A stretch of DNA of 64,000 nucleotides from Ariolimax columbianus (GCA_036924085.1 JAVGWX010000013.1:67392859-67456858); one strand, 5' to 3'. Shown: positions 19,641 to 32,078, numbered from the stretch's first letter. Notes: generated from the letters alone by a model not told the origin. Program-made: numbers and translations.

Positions 19641-20379
19641 TTGCCCTAGCAAAATTAATTATGCCATCATCGTCTTCCATGGACGGCGGCCTCTTCATTA
19701 AGGCAAGTGGTATTTATGTGCAGGATGTTCCCGCAGTTCGATCAAGGGGAGCTGCTACAGCTCATTCCATTTGTCATGATGGACCACTCTGGGATTAGTC
19801 TGTGGAGGAACACGAAAGAAGCCCCCCAAGTAGATCATAGTTATCACAATTCAAAATAACTTGTTAGTAAACTTATCTTTTCAATACAAATGCAACAGGG
19901 GTAATAAAACAGCCCCAATGTTAATTTCAATCAACATCGAAGGTCTCTCCAAAGATAAAGAAATAATTATCAAATATGTGCAGATACCATTAATTGAGGT
20001 TGGGCCCAAGGGCAAGAGCCTGAATGTCGCTTTATATATAACATCACGAACAGCAGAAACTTGGTGTTTTATCTGTTTGGCTTCATATCTAGTTCGTGTT
20101 TCTGTTTCCTAGTAAACCTGGGAGCCTCTCCCTTAATTATACTTGTTTTATGTTCAGATAGTTTCTTACCGCTCTTTGACAATCTGACAGATTTTTAATT
20201 GTACAGGATTTTGCAATGGGAAGCTACTGCATGAGACCACTTAGAACTTGTGACATATCGTATTACTAGAAATACTCCTGCAGAAGATCTGCTCATCAAT
20301 CGAATTGTACGATATAAAAGAAAGCACATCAGTTTAATCATTAAACGATCTCCACTTCCCGCACCCCTCGCCTGCCTCA
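19641..20379. other. No recognised feature
   Basis: Mixed DNA. An 83-codon plus-strand frame (19,861-20,112) matches no family I know. Confidence 0.5.
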
Positions 20380-20937
20380 CACTTAACTTAACTTAACGTC
20401 GTTATACTGGTTTAGAAGACCCTGTAGAGTCTGTATACAACCAGTTACATTTACATCACCTTGCTTTAAAAGCTATGCGCATCCAGTTTATTCTTAAATG
20501 CATTAACTGTCCCTGCCTCCACTACCTCCCCTGGCAATGCATTCCAAGCAGACACCACTCTCTGACTAAAAAAATATTTCCTAATATCTAATCTGGACCT
20601 CTCTTTAGTCAGCTTGTAGCTATGCCCTCGTGTTATTGTAGGTGGCTGTATTTAAAAAAAACTTGTTATAGTCTAATTTATCCATTCCTCTGATCATCTT
20701 ATAAGCCTGTATTAAGTCACCACGAATTCTTCTCTCTTCGAGACACTGTAAGCCGGTTTTTCTGAGTCGTTCCTCATAACTGTAATTCTGGAATCCCACT
20801 ATCATCTTTGTCGCTCTTTATTGTATTCTTTCCAGCATGTTTATGTCCCCTCTATGATAAGGACTCCACACCTGTACACAGTACTCCAATCTAGGTCTAA
20901 CTAAAGCTTTATACAGTTTGACGATCACTCCCTTGTT
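20380..20937 (-). pseudogene. CR1-like LINE 3' end with TTAAG tail
   Basis: Minus-strand blocks: [20 protein letters not shown], then MIVGFQNYSYEERLRKTGLQ, CLEERRIRGDLIQAYKMIRG, a [20 protein letters not shown] segment and [18 protein letters not shown], ending with a stop. A short 3' untranslated part follows (CTGGTTGTATACAGACTC, TCTTCTAAACCAGTATAAC) and a TTAAG repeat tail at about 20,383-20,398. It is the best-preserved CR1-like tail here, with only a few indels, but is truncated at its 5' side within the VIIKLYKA region. Confidence 0.88.
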
Positions 20938-21239
20938 CGCATTGATCCAACTCACCAATCTTTCCCATTTCTCTCCCTCTTTCACTATTTGCGCTCTTCT
21001 CTAAACCATTCTCCTTCTTCATCAATCCATCACACTGTCCACTCCTCTCCCTTCCCCTGGTTTCACTTTGAGCTATCAATTTCTTGTAGCCAATTCTTTT
21101 TCATTTGGTTGTACTTTCTTTGCCTTCTCAGTACATTTACCCACTTGAGCACTATAACAACAATATAAACATTTAAATAAACAACACAAACGTCTTTATA
21201 GGCTCAGTATAATTAAAAAGTAAGTAACATGTCCTTTGC
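20938..21239. other. No recognised feature
   Basis: A pyrimidine-rich stretch followed by AT-rich DNA between two CR1-like fragments. Nothing recognised. Confidence 0.5.
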
Positions 21240-21397
21240 ATAATATTAGAATGATAGATAAAGAAAGAGACATATGGGTTATAATAGAGCATCCAGGAAA
21301 AATGAATGAGCAAGTCTGGGTAGCAGCGAATAAAGCAAATGCAATGTTAGGTATGATAAATATAAATATTAAACATAGAAGTACGGAGGTGATTGTT
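21240..21397 (+). pseudogene. CR1-like LINE, left part of a split copy
   Basis: The plus strand encodes KERDIWVIIEHPGKMNEQVW, then VAANKANAMLGMININIKHR and STEVIV. This matches the region just upstream of EVIIKLYKA in the copy at 16,990-17,660. The LTR at 21,398 interrupts it at that point; the coding sequence resumes at 22,638. Confidence 0.85.
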
Positions 21398-21811
21398 GTA
21401 ACAGTTCCAGCTGGAGCAGGGCGGTAGGGCAGGGGTCATGGGGCTGGCGACTCTGGAAACAAAGGTTACCTGACTGTGTGTCAAGGTCAATCACTGTCTC
21501 GACACTAAGTCCACAAAGGAAATGAGAGGTTTGGGAAGGTTGTGTCTGGTACAGGTGGGGGTTAGGATCTGACAACTCTGGCGTTCCGATTTAGGTAGTT
21601 GGAGGTCGGTTACAGTCAGAGTCCGTCACGTTCTGCTGCGACACTTAGATTGACAGGAAATTCTGAGTGATTCGTCCGATAACAACTAGTTGGAGGTAGA
21701 TCCAAACTAGTGTGATGTCTAAGTCAGACAACCAACAGAAGACCACTGGACAGCCATGAAGGTGTTTGAGACTATATAATACTCGGCAATAATGAACTCA
21801 GAAGCCTGGCC

Positions 21812-21856
<45 letters not shown>

Positions 21857-22637
21857 TGAGAGACTAGCCAGCCTGCTGACTAGGAGTTTGTGATAGAGAG
21901 AATGAGCAGGGTGAATGAACCAGCACACCTTCGAGTTTCGACCAGTCACTCTATAAGTGTGTGTGTGTGTTGGACACCCTGTGGTTAAAAGAGATCTGAA
22001 TATGTGTGGTGCGTACAGGACACCGAGTGAACGATGTGTGTTCTGAAGTATATGTACACGCAGTTCGACTGAGTGTGTGACCATAAGTAAATACGTGATT
22101 CCTACTACAAGGACGTGATCGAAGTATTTGTAAATGCACAGATCGCCAGATGGTAATTGATCTGATTGTAATTGTAAATGGGAAGTAATTGTGAATGAAG
22201 TCACCTGTGACTGAAGGGATCTGAGTGTGTATGAGTGCACAGAACGGCAGAGTACAGAATACGCTCGTGAAGACGAGTTGGGGGGAGTGTGTGGAGTGTG
22301 TAGATAATGGGAGGGGGGGGGGCGTGTAGCGGTTAGAACTGGGTTGTATAAGTTGAAAGAAATATTCAAAAGCTAGTGCTTTCCACTGTAATTATATATA
22401 TATATACACACACATTAGGATAATTTAGTTCAGATGTATTTTGCTCTTTGTATTAATATTGTTTCTGTTCATTTTTGCTAATATCTTTTGGGATTGTAGG
22501 TTTTGTTATTAAAATATGACTCTTTTTGTTGGAGAGCGTTAACTGTGTTATTTACTGTGTGTAGTCATGTCGTGGTGTAGATACGTGTTGTAACATTTCA
22601 GATAAGTAACTACTCGGTGAAACCTGGGCTCTGCCAC
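21398..22637 (+). mobile_element. Solo LTR-like element, copy 2, inserted in a CR1-like LINE
   Basis: A 1,240-bp element starts GTAACAGTTCCAGCTGG and ends CTCTGCCAC, homologous end to end with 6,193-7,457. It splits a LINE reading frame: EVIV ends at 21,397 and IKLYKA resumes at 22,638, so the insertion edges are fixed by the interrupted coding sequence. GTT is repeated at both edges; a longer duplication is not clear. TATATAA lies at 21,773-21,779 and a GA microsatellite at about 21,812-21,851. No gag or pol sequence is present, which suggests a solo LTR left by recombination or a TRIM-like element. Confidence 0.82.
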
Positions 22638-23176
22638 GTTATCAAACTGTATAAAGCATTAGTTAGACCTAGATTCGAGTACTGTGTACAGGTGTGGATT
22701 CCTTCTCGTAGAAGAGATATAAACATGCAGGAAAGGATACAAAGAAGAGCGACAAAACTGATAGTGAGATTCCAGAATTAGAGTTGCGAGGAAAAACTCA
22801 TAAAAACCGGCGTACAGTGTCCAGAAAAGAGAAGAATTCGAGGTGACTTAATACAGGTTTATATGATAATCACAGAAAAGGTAAAATTAGAATATGACAA
22901 GTTTTTTTTCTTCCTCAAAATACAACCACCAACGAGAACAAGAGGGCACAGATACAAATTAACTTAAGAAAGGTCCAGATTAGATATTAGGAAATATTTT
23001 TTTAGTTTGAGAGTGGTGAATGCTTGGAATGCATTACCACAGGAGGTGGTGGAGGCAGAGACAGTTAATGCATTTAAGAATGATTGGATGTGCATAACTT
23101 TTACAGCCGGGTAATGCAAATGTGACTGGTTGTCGACAGACTGATGAGTCTTCTAAACCAGTATACAAACGTTAAG
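22638..23176 (+). pseudogene. CR1-like LINE, right part of a split copy
   Basis: The plus strand resumes [19 protein letters not shown], then [72 protein letters not shown] and [17 protein letters not shown]. After a stop the 3' untranslated part holds GTCTTCTAAACCAGTATAC and GTTAAGTTG. Together with 21,240-21,397 it forms one LINE copy. Small indels make it inactive. Confidence 0.88.
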
Positions 23177-23274
23177 TTGTAACGTTGCTTTCTATAACCG
23201 CCAGCCTATCTGGCTATTATAAGTTTCTTGACAAATTTGCAGTACAATAAGTTGCCATTAATTTCCGTACGTGG

Positions 23275-23390
23275 AGGAGCAAAAAAAAAACATTTTTGCG
23301 AAACTGGTCACGAGCGTGATTCGAACCGGGTACGTTGGCATTGTGAAACGGATGGCCACTTAGCTTCCTCTGTGCAATCACATAAACCGA
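23275..23390 (-). mobile_element. Possible tRNA-derived SINE fragment
   Basis: In reverse complement a B-box-like GGTTCGAATCAC lies at 23,316-23,327. An A-box-like AAGCTAAGTGG lies about 30 bases upstream at 23,351-23,367, followed on the far side by a T run. The spacing suits a tRNA-type promoter but the A box is weak. It resembles none of the other SINEs in the window. Confidence 0.4.
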
Positions 23391-23545
23391 ATTCGGGACT
23401 CCTCTTCTTTGGATGTATGCTAGAAATTATACGCATAAAATCTGCGTCTCGTTCACAAAACTGTTTTTGGGATGCTCAACTAGGTAACCATTTTTTTATT
23501 TTTTCAGACAAACACGCTGACCAATTTAGGGAAATATGTGATGGA

Positions 23546-23622
23546 ATTGTTGTTGTTGTTGTTGGTGGTGTTGGTGGTGTTGGTGTTTTTGTTTGTGGTG
23601 ATGGTGTTGCTGTTGTTGTTAT
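23546..23622 (+). repeat. (GTT)n/(GGT)n microsatellite
   Basis: GTT repeats pass into GGTGTTGGT-type units. They sit immediately upstream of a LINE 3' end. Confidence 0.95.
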
Positions 23623-23890
23623 TTAATGCCCACAATGAGTAAGTTTACTCTTTTCTGCCTCTTTGTTGGTACTACTGACGAATGCACCGGTGATACAGAT
23701 AAAATGACCCCTGAAATCTGCTGCAAAATTGCCCGACATACGAGGACCAGAGAGGCACATGTGGCCATCACCAGTGCCAACGCTTGACAAGCTCTGTGGC
23801 AGTGTCGACAGCCTCAGGACGACCGCTGCTATCTTCGAAAAAAATTCTAATTGACGTCTGACAGCAAACGAAGAAGAAGAAGAAGGAGAA
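23623..23890 (+). pseudogene. RNase H-type LINE 3' end, copy 3
   Basis: The plus strand gives FTLFCLFVGTTDECTG, KMTPEICCKIARHTRTREAH, and in another frame KLCGSVDSLRTTAAIFEKN, with a GAAGAAGAAGAAGGAGAA tail. It is the inverted counterpart of 180-540 and shares more with it (including the following 190 bp) than with 10,240-10,535. Confidence 0.8.
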
Positions 23891-23891
23891 A

Positions 23892-24080
23892 AGGAAGATT
23901 TCAAGTGGTTTCCAAGCACGACACACGAGCTACTTTGTGAAATCTTTAGTCTGGATACTTCTACTAACAAGCCGTGGAAGTAAAATCTGGTCTCTAACAA
24001 AAGCCACAGAGAATCCGCTGAAGGCAACACGTGCGTCACTTGAGCCCTGATTCGTCGGTCTGTCCCTTAGACAACATGGA
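23892..24080 (+). repeat. Inverted duplicate of 1-179
   Basis: Runs from GATTTCAAGTGGTTTCCAA to TTAGACAACATGGA, the reverse complement of window positions 1-179 with a few percent difference. It lies between a LINE 3' tail and another LINE fragment. Confidence 0.88.
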
Positions 24081-24084
24081 CGTC

Positions 24085-24330
24085 CCTACCAGTCAACAAC
24101 TCCAATCACATCCGGGCTGGCCATGTAGTAAGAAGGACAGATAAACACTGGAGTACAACAATAACTCTAGGGTAACAACGCAGCGTAAAGAGACCACCTA
24201 GACACCCCCCCCCCTCGTTGGCAAGATGCGTTGGTGCTGTACATCAACATCCACAATCCTGTAACGAACATCCTAGTTATCCACTGGATAACCCGTGCTC
24301 GCCACATATCATAGTGGGACCTGAACTCGG
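24085..24330 (+). pseudogene. LINE C-terminal fragment
   Basis: The plus strand encodes NHIRAGHVVRRTDKHWSTTI, then KRPPRHPP and, after a frameshift in a run of C, RWQDALVLYI and HWITRARHIS. 'AGHVxRRTDxRWSTxx...RxxGRPPTRWxDDL' is a well-known segment near the C-terminus of several LINE proteins. Stops and the homopolymer frameshift make it inactive. Confidence 0.65.
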
Positions 24331-25334
24331 ACGCTCACAAAACCAAAAAACGCAGTACCACCCGAGGCCAGCCCTCTAAGAAACACCAACCGGCTACCAC
24401 CAACTCGCACAAGAATTGGAACCCTCACAAGAGCAACGGCTCCCGTAGAAGTATATCATGACTCATATTCCCGAACTATCTATTAGAATACCTTTTACAC
24501 AAATGCCCAGCAGCGTAATCTTACTTTCGTGGTAAAAGATATCAAGTCTGTAAACACGAGCAGACACAATTATCTGCAAACACGAACATGTCAAGGTCAC
24601 GTGTTCAGAGTTATGCTTCTCGGATTCACGTTACCATGGCAACACTTCTAATACTAAATAAACGCTCAAATAATTGTACAATATTCCTGTGCCAGGAAAT
24701 GGCGCGTGATGTTCAGAAAAGAAGGAAGAATAAATAAAAGACACCATTTGATGAGGGAGGGTATTGAAATGAAAGAACACGTCATTTTTGGAAGTAAGGC
24801 AAATTAAATATCAAAGCTGAACCAGATGAAGATTAATCCTGAGTAAATCCTGAACTAAATTCGTTTCTGTAACTATACACTCGTGCCAAGGAGCTGTCAA
24901 CGTATTATGTTCTTTGCCTGTTGAAAGTGATCGTTTGCTTTTCTTGTTTCTTATTGTTCGTTTTTTTGTTTTAACTACGAGCTGAAGGTAAGTTCTGATG
25001 CAGATTACAGTTGGACTGCGGAATATGGTGATTCGGCCTGAGAAATCAAGTTTCCTGAATTAATTTCTTCCTAGTTAACTCTTGTTAACATTTGCCTGTC
25101 ACCGGGCTTCCTGCGAGGAATTGTGGGTTGAATTCAGCATCCTGTTCTCATAGATGAATTACTATCTGTGGCATTCATTGATTCCTAAAGTGATGAGTTT
25201 CCTGAGGAACCTCGGACTCCACTACAGCCAGGAGGATCCAGGTACACCTTATCAAATTCACTTCATGATGTGAAAGAGCCACTGTAACCTGCAACCAAAG
25301 AAAGTCGTCAATAATACCAAACTCAAGTACGACT
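24331..25334. other. No recognised feature; left flank of the giant array
   Basis: About 1 kb of non-repetitive DNA separates the last LINE fragment from the array. The only longer frame (minus strand, 25,175-25,447) runs out of the array into this flank and ends at 25,175. It gives LEFGIIDDFLWLQVTVALSH, which I do not recognise. Confidence 0.5.
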
Positions 25335-25450
25335 GACATTAGTAGCAGCCATAACAGCAACATCAACATCAACAACAAGAACAACATCAACAACAACATC
25401 AACAAAAACAATAACAACATCAGCAACAACAACATCAACAACAACAAACA
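25335..25450 (+). repeat. Degenerate left edge of the CAA/CAT array
   Basis: CAA-type triplets appear first as AGTAGCAGCCATAACAGCAA, then with irregular units such as CAACAAGAACAAC, CAACAAAAACAATAACAAC and a run of CAACAACAAAC. Regular 12-bp and 18-bp modules begin only after about 25,450. The edge looks like an older (CAA)n microsatellite from which the regular array grew. Confidence 0.85.
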
Positions 25451-25507
25451 ACATCATCAGCCACAACAACAACATCAACAACAACACCAGCAAGTTCAGC
25501 AACATCG

Positions 25508-25540
<33 letters not shown>

Positions 25541-25816
25541 TCGACAACAACATCAACAACAACATCGACAACAACATCGACAACAACACCAACAACAACA
25601 TCGACAACAACATCGACAACAACATCAGCAAGTTCAGCAACATCGACAACAACATCAGCAACAACATCGACAACAACATCGACAACAACATCGACAACAA
25701 CATCGACAACAACATCAACAACAACATCAGCAACAACATCGACAACAACATCGACAACAACATCAACAACAACATCGACAACAACATCAACAACAACATC
25801 AGCAAGTTCAGCAACA

Positions 25817-25852
<36 letters not shown>

Positions 25853-25870
25853 TAAGCAAGTTCAGCAACA

Positions 25871-25906
<36 letters not shown>

Positions 25907-25924
25907 TCAGCAAGTTCAGCAACA

Positions 25925-25960
<36 letters not shown>

Positions 25961-26032
25961 TCAGCAAGTTCAGCAACATCAACAACAACATCAACAACAA
26001 CATCAGCAACAACATCAGCAAGTTCAGCAACA

Positions 26033-26068
<36 letters not shown>

Positions 26069-26086
26069 TCAGCAAGTTCAGCAACA

Positions 26087-26122
<36 letters not shown>

Positions 26123-26170
26123 TCAGCAAGTTCAGCAACATCAACAACAACATCAGCAAGTTCAGCAACA

Positions 26171-26206
<36 letters not shown>

Positions 26207-26224
26207 TCAGCAAGTTCAGCAACA

Positions 26225-26260
<36 letters not shown>

Positions 26261-26800
26261 TCAGCAAGTTCAGCAACATCAACAACAACATCAACAACAA
26301 CATCAGCAAGTTCAGCAACATCAACAACAATATCAACAACAACATCAGCAAGTTCAGCAACATCAACAACAACATCAACAACAACATAAACAACAACATC
26401 AGCAAGTTCAGCAACATCAACAACAACATCAACAAGAACATCAACAACAACATCAGCAAGTTCAGCAACATCAACAACAACATCAACAACAACATCAACC
26501 ACAACATCAGCAAGTTCAGCAACATCAACAACAACATCAGCAACAACATCGACAACAACATCGACAACAACATCGACAACAACATCAACAACAACATCAG
26601 CAACAACATCGACAACAACATCGACAACAACATCAACAACAACATCGACAACAACATCAACAACAACATCAGCAAGTTCAGCAACATCAACAACAACATC
26701 AACAACAACATCAGCAACAACATCGACAACAACATCGACAACAACATCAACAACAACATCGACAACAACATCGACAACAACATCAGCAAGTTCAGCAACA

Positions 26801-26836
<36 letters not shown>

Positions 26837-26896
26837 TCAGCAAGTTCAGCAACATCAACAACTACATCAACAACAACATCAGCAAGTTCAGCAACA

Positions 26897-26927
<31 letters not shown>

Positions 26928-26938
26928 GTTCAGCAACA

Positions 26939-26974
<36 letters not shown>

Positions 26975-26992
26975 TCAGCAAGTTCAGCAACA

Positions 26993-27034
26993 TCAACAAC
27001 TACATCAACAACAACATCAGCAAGTTCAGCAACA

Positions 27035-27070
<36 letters not shown>

Positions 27071-27088
27071 TCAGCAAGTTCAGCAACA

Positions 27089-27124
<36 letters not shown>

Positions 27125-27322
27125 TCAGCAAGTTCAGCAACATCAACAACAACATCAACAACAACATCAGCAAGTTATGCAACATCAACAACAACATCAA
27201 CAACAACATCAGCAAGTTCAGCAACATCAACAACAACATCAACAACAACATCAGCAAGTTCAGCAACATCAACAACAACATCAACAACAACATAAACAAC
27301 AACATCAGCAAGTTCAGCAACA

Positions 27323-27358
<36 letters not shown>

Positions 27359-27376
27359 TCAGCAAGTTCAGCAACA

Positions 27377-27412
<36 letters not shown>

Positions 27413-27472
27413 TCAGCAAGTTCAGCAACATCAACAACAACATCAACAACAACATCAGCAAGTTCAGCAACA

Positions 27473-27508
<36 letters not shown>

Positions 27509-27526
27509 TCAGCAAGTTCAGCAATA

Positions 27527-27562
<36 letters not shown>

Positions 27563-27580
27563 TCAGCAAGTTCAGCAACA

Positions 27581-27611
<31 letters not shown>

Positions 27612-27622
27612 GTTCAGCAACA

Positions 27623-27658
<36 letters not shown>

Positions 27659-27676
27659 TCAGCAAGTTCAGCAACA

Positions 27677-27712
<36 letters not shown>

Positions 27713-27730
27713 TCAGCAAGTTCAGCAACA

Positions 27731-27766
<36 letters not shown>

Positions 27767-27964
27767 TCAGCAAGTTCAGCAACATCAACAACAACATCAA
27801 CAACAACATCAGCAAGTTCAGCAACATCAACAACAACATCAACAACAACATCAGCAAGTTCAGCAACATCAACAACAACATCAACAACAACATCAGCAAG
27901 TTCAGCAACATCAACAACAACATCAACAACAACATAAACAACAACATCAGCAAGTTCAGCAACA

Positions 27965-28000
<36 letters not shown>

Positions 28001-28018
28001 TCAGCAAGTTCAGCAACA

Positions 28019-28054
<36 letters not shown>

Positions 28055-28084
28055 TTAACAACAAAATCAGCAAGTTCAGCAACA

Positions 28085-28132
<48 letters not shown>

Positions 28133-28162
28133 TAAACAACAACATCAGCAAGTTCAGCAATA

Positions 28163-28198
<36 letters not shown>

Positions 28199-28288
28199 TC
28201 AGCAACAACATCGACAACAACATCGACAACAACATCAACAACAACATCGACAACAACATCGACAACAACATCAGCAAGTTCAGCAACA

Positions 28289-28324
<36 letters not shown>

Positions 28325-28384
28325 TCAGCAAGTTCAGCAACATCAACAACTACATCAACAACAACATCAGCAAGTTCAGCAACA

Positions 28385-28420
<36 letters not shown>

Positions 28421-28438
28421 TCAGCAAGTTCAGCAACA

Positions 28439-28474
<36 letters not shown>

Positions 28475-28672
28475 TCAGCAAGTTCAGCAACATCAACAAC
28501 AACATCAACAACAACATCAGCAAGTTCAGCAACATCAACAACAACATCAACAACAACATCAGCAAGTTCAGCAACATCAACAACAACATCAACAACAACA
28601 TCAGCAAGTTCAGCAACATCAACAACAACATCAACAACAACATAAACAACAACATCAGCAAGTTCAGCAACA

Positions 28673-28708
<36 letters not shown>

Positions 28709-28726
28709 TCAGCAAGTTCAGCAACA

Positions 28727-28762
<36 letters not shown>

Positions 28763-28792
28763 TTAACAACAAAATCAGCAAGTTCAGCAACA

Positions 28793-28840
<48 letters not shown>

Positions 28841-28870
28841 TAAACAACAACATCAGCAAGTTCAGCAATA

Positions 28871-28906
<36 letters not shown>

Positions 28907-28924
28907 TCAGCAAGTTCAGCAACA

Positions 28925-28955
<31 letters not shown>

Positions 28956-28966
28956 GTTCAGCAACA

Positions 28967-29002
<36 letters not shown>

Positions 29003-29020
29003 TCAGCAAGTTCAGCAACA

Positions 29021-29056
<36 letters not shown>

Positions 29057-29074
29057 TCAGCAAGTTCAGCAACA

Positions 29075-29110
<36 letters not shown>

Positions 29111-29308
29111 TCAGCAAGTTCAGCAACATCAACAACAACATCAACAACAACATCAGCAAGTTCAGCAACATCAACAACAACATCAACAACAACATCAGCA
29201 AGTTCAGCAACATCAACAACAACATCAACAACAACATCAGCAAGTTCAGCAACATCAACAACAACATCAACAACAACATAAACAACAACATCAGCAAGTT
29301 CAGCAACA

Positions 29309-29344
<36 letters not shown>

Positions 29345-29362
29345 TCAGCAAGTTCAGCAACA

Positions 29363-29398
<36 letters not shown>

Positions 29399-29530
29399 TT
29401 AACAACAAAATCAGCAAGTTCAGCAACATCAACAACAACATCAGCAACAACATCGACAACAACATCGACAACAACATCAACAACAACATCGACAACAACA
29501 TCGACAACAACATCAGCAAGTTCAGCAACA

Positions 29531-29566
<36 letters not shown>

Positions 29567-29591
29567 TCAGCAAGTTCAGCAACATCAACAA
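26993..29591 (+). repeat. Higher-order repeat pair, 1,350 and 1,242 bp
   Basis: The rare unit CATCAACAACTACATC occurs near 26,868, 27,000, 28,350 and 29,591. Segments 27,000-28,349 (1,350 bp) and 28,350-29,591 (1,242 bp) begin and end at it and share the same internal order. Each has a GAC-variant cluster near its right end (28,210-28,270 and 29,450-29,510) and CATTAACAACAAAATC units near 28,053 and 29,398. Their difference, 108 bp, is a multiple of 6. Confidence 0.85.
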
Positions 29592-29626
29592 CTACATCAA
29601 CAACAACATCAGCAAGTTCAGCAACA

Positions 29627-29662
<36 letters not shown>

Positions 29663-29680
29663 TCAGCAAGTTCAGCAACA

Positions 29681-29716
<36 letters not shown>

Positions 29717-29914
29717 TCAGCAAGTTCAGCAACATCAACAACAACATCAACAACAACATCAGCAAGTTCAGCAACATCAACAACAACATCAACAACAACA
29801 TCAGCAAGTTCAGCAACATCAACAACAACATCAACAACAACATCAGCAAGTTCAGCAACATCAACAACAACATCAACAACAACATAAACAACAACATCAG
29901 CAAGTTCAGCAACA

Positions 29915-29950
<36 letters not shown>

Positions 29951-29968
29951 TCAGCAAGTTCAGCAACA

Positions 29969-30004
<36 letters not shown>

Positions 30005-30034
30005 TTAACAACAAAATCAGCAAGTTCAGCAACA

Positions 30035-30082
<48 letters not shown>

Positions 30083-30112
30083 TAAACAACAACATCAGCA
30101 AGTTCAGCAATA

Positions 30113-30148
<36 letters not shown>

Positions 30149-30166
30149 TCAGCAAGTTCAGCAACA

Positions 30167-30197
<31 letters not shown>

Positions 30198-30208
30198 GTT
30201 CAGCAACA

Positions 30209-30244
<36 letters not shown>

Positions 30245-30262
30245 TCAGCAAGTTCAGCAACA

Positions 30263-30298
<36 letters not shown>

Positions 30299-30358
30299 TC
30301 AGCAAGTTCAGCAACATCAACAACAACATCAACAACAACATCAGCAAGTTCAGCAACA

Positions 30359-30394
<36 letters not shown>

Positions 30395-30412
30395 TCAGCA
30401 AGTTCAGCAACA

Positions 30413-30448
<36 letters not shown>

Positions 30449-30478
30449 TTAACAACAAAATCAGCAAGTTCAGCAACA

Positions 30479-30526
<48 letters not shown>

Positions 30527-30556
30527 TAAACAACAACATCAGCAAGTTCAGCAATA

Positions 30557-30592
<36 letters not shown>

Positions 30593-30610
30593 TCAGCAAG
30601 TTCAGCAACA

Positions 30611-30646
<36 letters not shown>

Positions 30647-30664
30647 TCAGCAAGTTCAGCAACA

Positions 30665-30700
<36 letters not shown>

Positions 30701-30797
30701 TCAGCAAGTTCAGCAACATCAACAACAACATCAACAACAACATCAGCAAGTTCAGCAACATCAACAACAACATCAACAACAACATCAGCAAGTTCAG

Positions 30798-30829
<32 letters not shown>

Positions 30830-30928
30830 GCAAGTTCAGCAACATCAACAACAACATCAACAACAACATCAGCAAGTTCAGCAACATCAACAACAACATC
30901 AACAACAACATCAGCAAGTTCAGCAACA

Positions 30929-30964
<36 letters not shown>

Positions 30965-31024
30965 TCAGCAAGTTCAGCAACATCAACAACAACATAAACA
31001 ACAACATCAGCAAGTTCAGCAACA

Positions 31025-31060
<36 letters not shown>

Positions 31061-31090
31061 TTAACAACAAAATCAGCAAGTTCAGCAACA

Positions 31091-31126
<36 letters not shown>

Positions 31127-31156
31127 TAAACAACAACATCAGCAAGTTCAGCAATA

Positions 31157-31204
<48 letters not shown>

Positions 31205-31234
31205 TAAACAACAATATCAGCAAGTTCAGCAATA

Positions 31235-31270
<36 letters not shown>

Positions 31271-31288
31271 TCAGCAAGTTCAGCAACA

Positions 31289-31319
<31 letters not shown>

Positions 31320-31400
31320 GTTCAGCAACATCAACAACAACATCAACAACAACATAAAAAACAACATCAGCAAGTTCAGCAACATCAACAACAACATCAG

Positions 31401-31432
<32 letters not shown>

Positions 31433-31496
31433 TCAGCAAGTTCAGCAACATCAACAACAACATCAGCAAGTTCAGCAACATCAACAACAACATCAG

Positions 31497-31528
<32 letters not shown>

Positions 31529-31546
31529 TCAGCATGTTCAGCAACA

Positions 31547-31582
<36 letters not shown>

Positions 31583-31646
31583 TCAGCAAGTTCAGCAACA
31601 TCAACAACAACATCAGCAAGTTCAGCAACATCAACAACAACATCAG

Positions 31647-31678
<32 letters not shown>

Positions 31679-31726
31679 TCAGCAAGTTCAGCAACATCGA
31701 CAACAACATCAGCAAGTTCAGCAACA

Positions 31727-31749
<23 letters not shown>

Positions 31750-31762
<13 letters not shown>

Positions 31763-32078
31763 TCAGCAACAACATCGACAACAACATCGACAACAACATC
31801 GACAACAACATCGACAACAACATCAACAACAACATCAGCAACAACATCGACAACAATATCGACAACAACATCAACAACAACATCGACAACAACATCAACA
31901 ACAACATCAGCAAGTTCAGCAACATCAACAACAACATCAACAACAACATCAGCAACAACATCGACAACAACATCGACAACAACATCAACAACAACATCGA
32001 CAACAACATCGACAACAACATCGACAACAACATCAACAACAACATCAGCAAAAACATCAGCAAGTTTAGCAACATCAT

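Noticed and set aside
19861..20112. An 83-codon plus-strand frame (MLVNLSFQYKCNRGNKTAPM...), considered as a small gene.
   Set aside because: No family recognised, no supporting context, and the length is expected by chance in AT-rich DNA of this extent.
21719..22369. A 216-codon minus-strand frame across LTR copy 2, considered as a possible element gene.
   Set aside because: It is antisense to the LTR, includes the GA microsatellite as an SLSLSL run, is not conserved in the homologous part of copy 1, and shows no known domain.
27177..28058. A plus-strand polyglutamine/histidine frame (HQQQ and QQVQQ repeats), suggestive of a Q-rich transcription factor or prion-like protein.
   Set aside because: It is one of three plus-strand readings of the same satellite, bounded by repeat variants (an ATG at CAAGTTATGC, a TAA at CATTAAC), with no non-repeat sequence attached.
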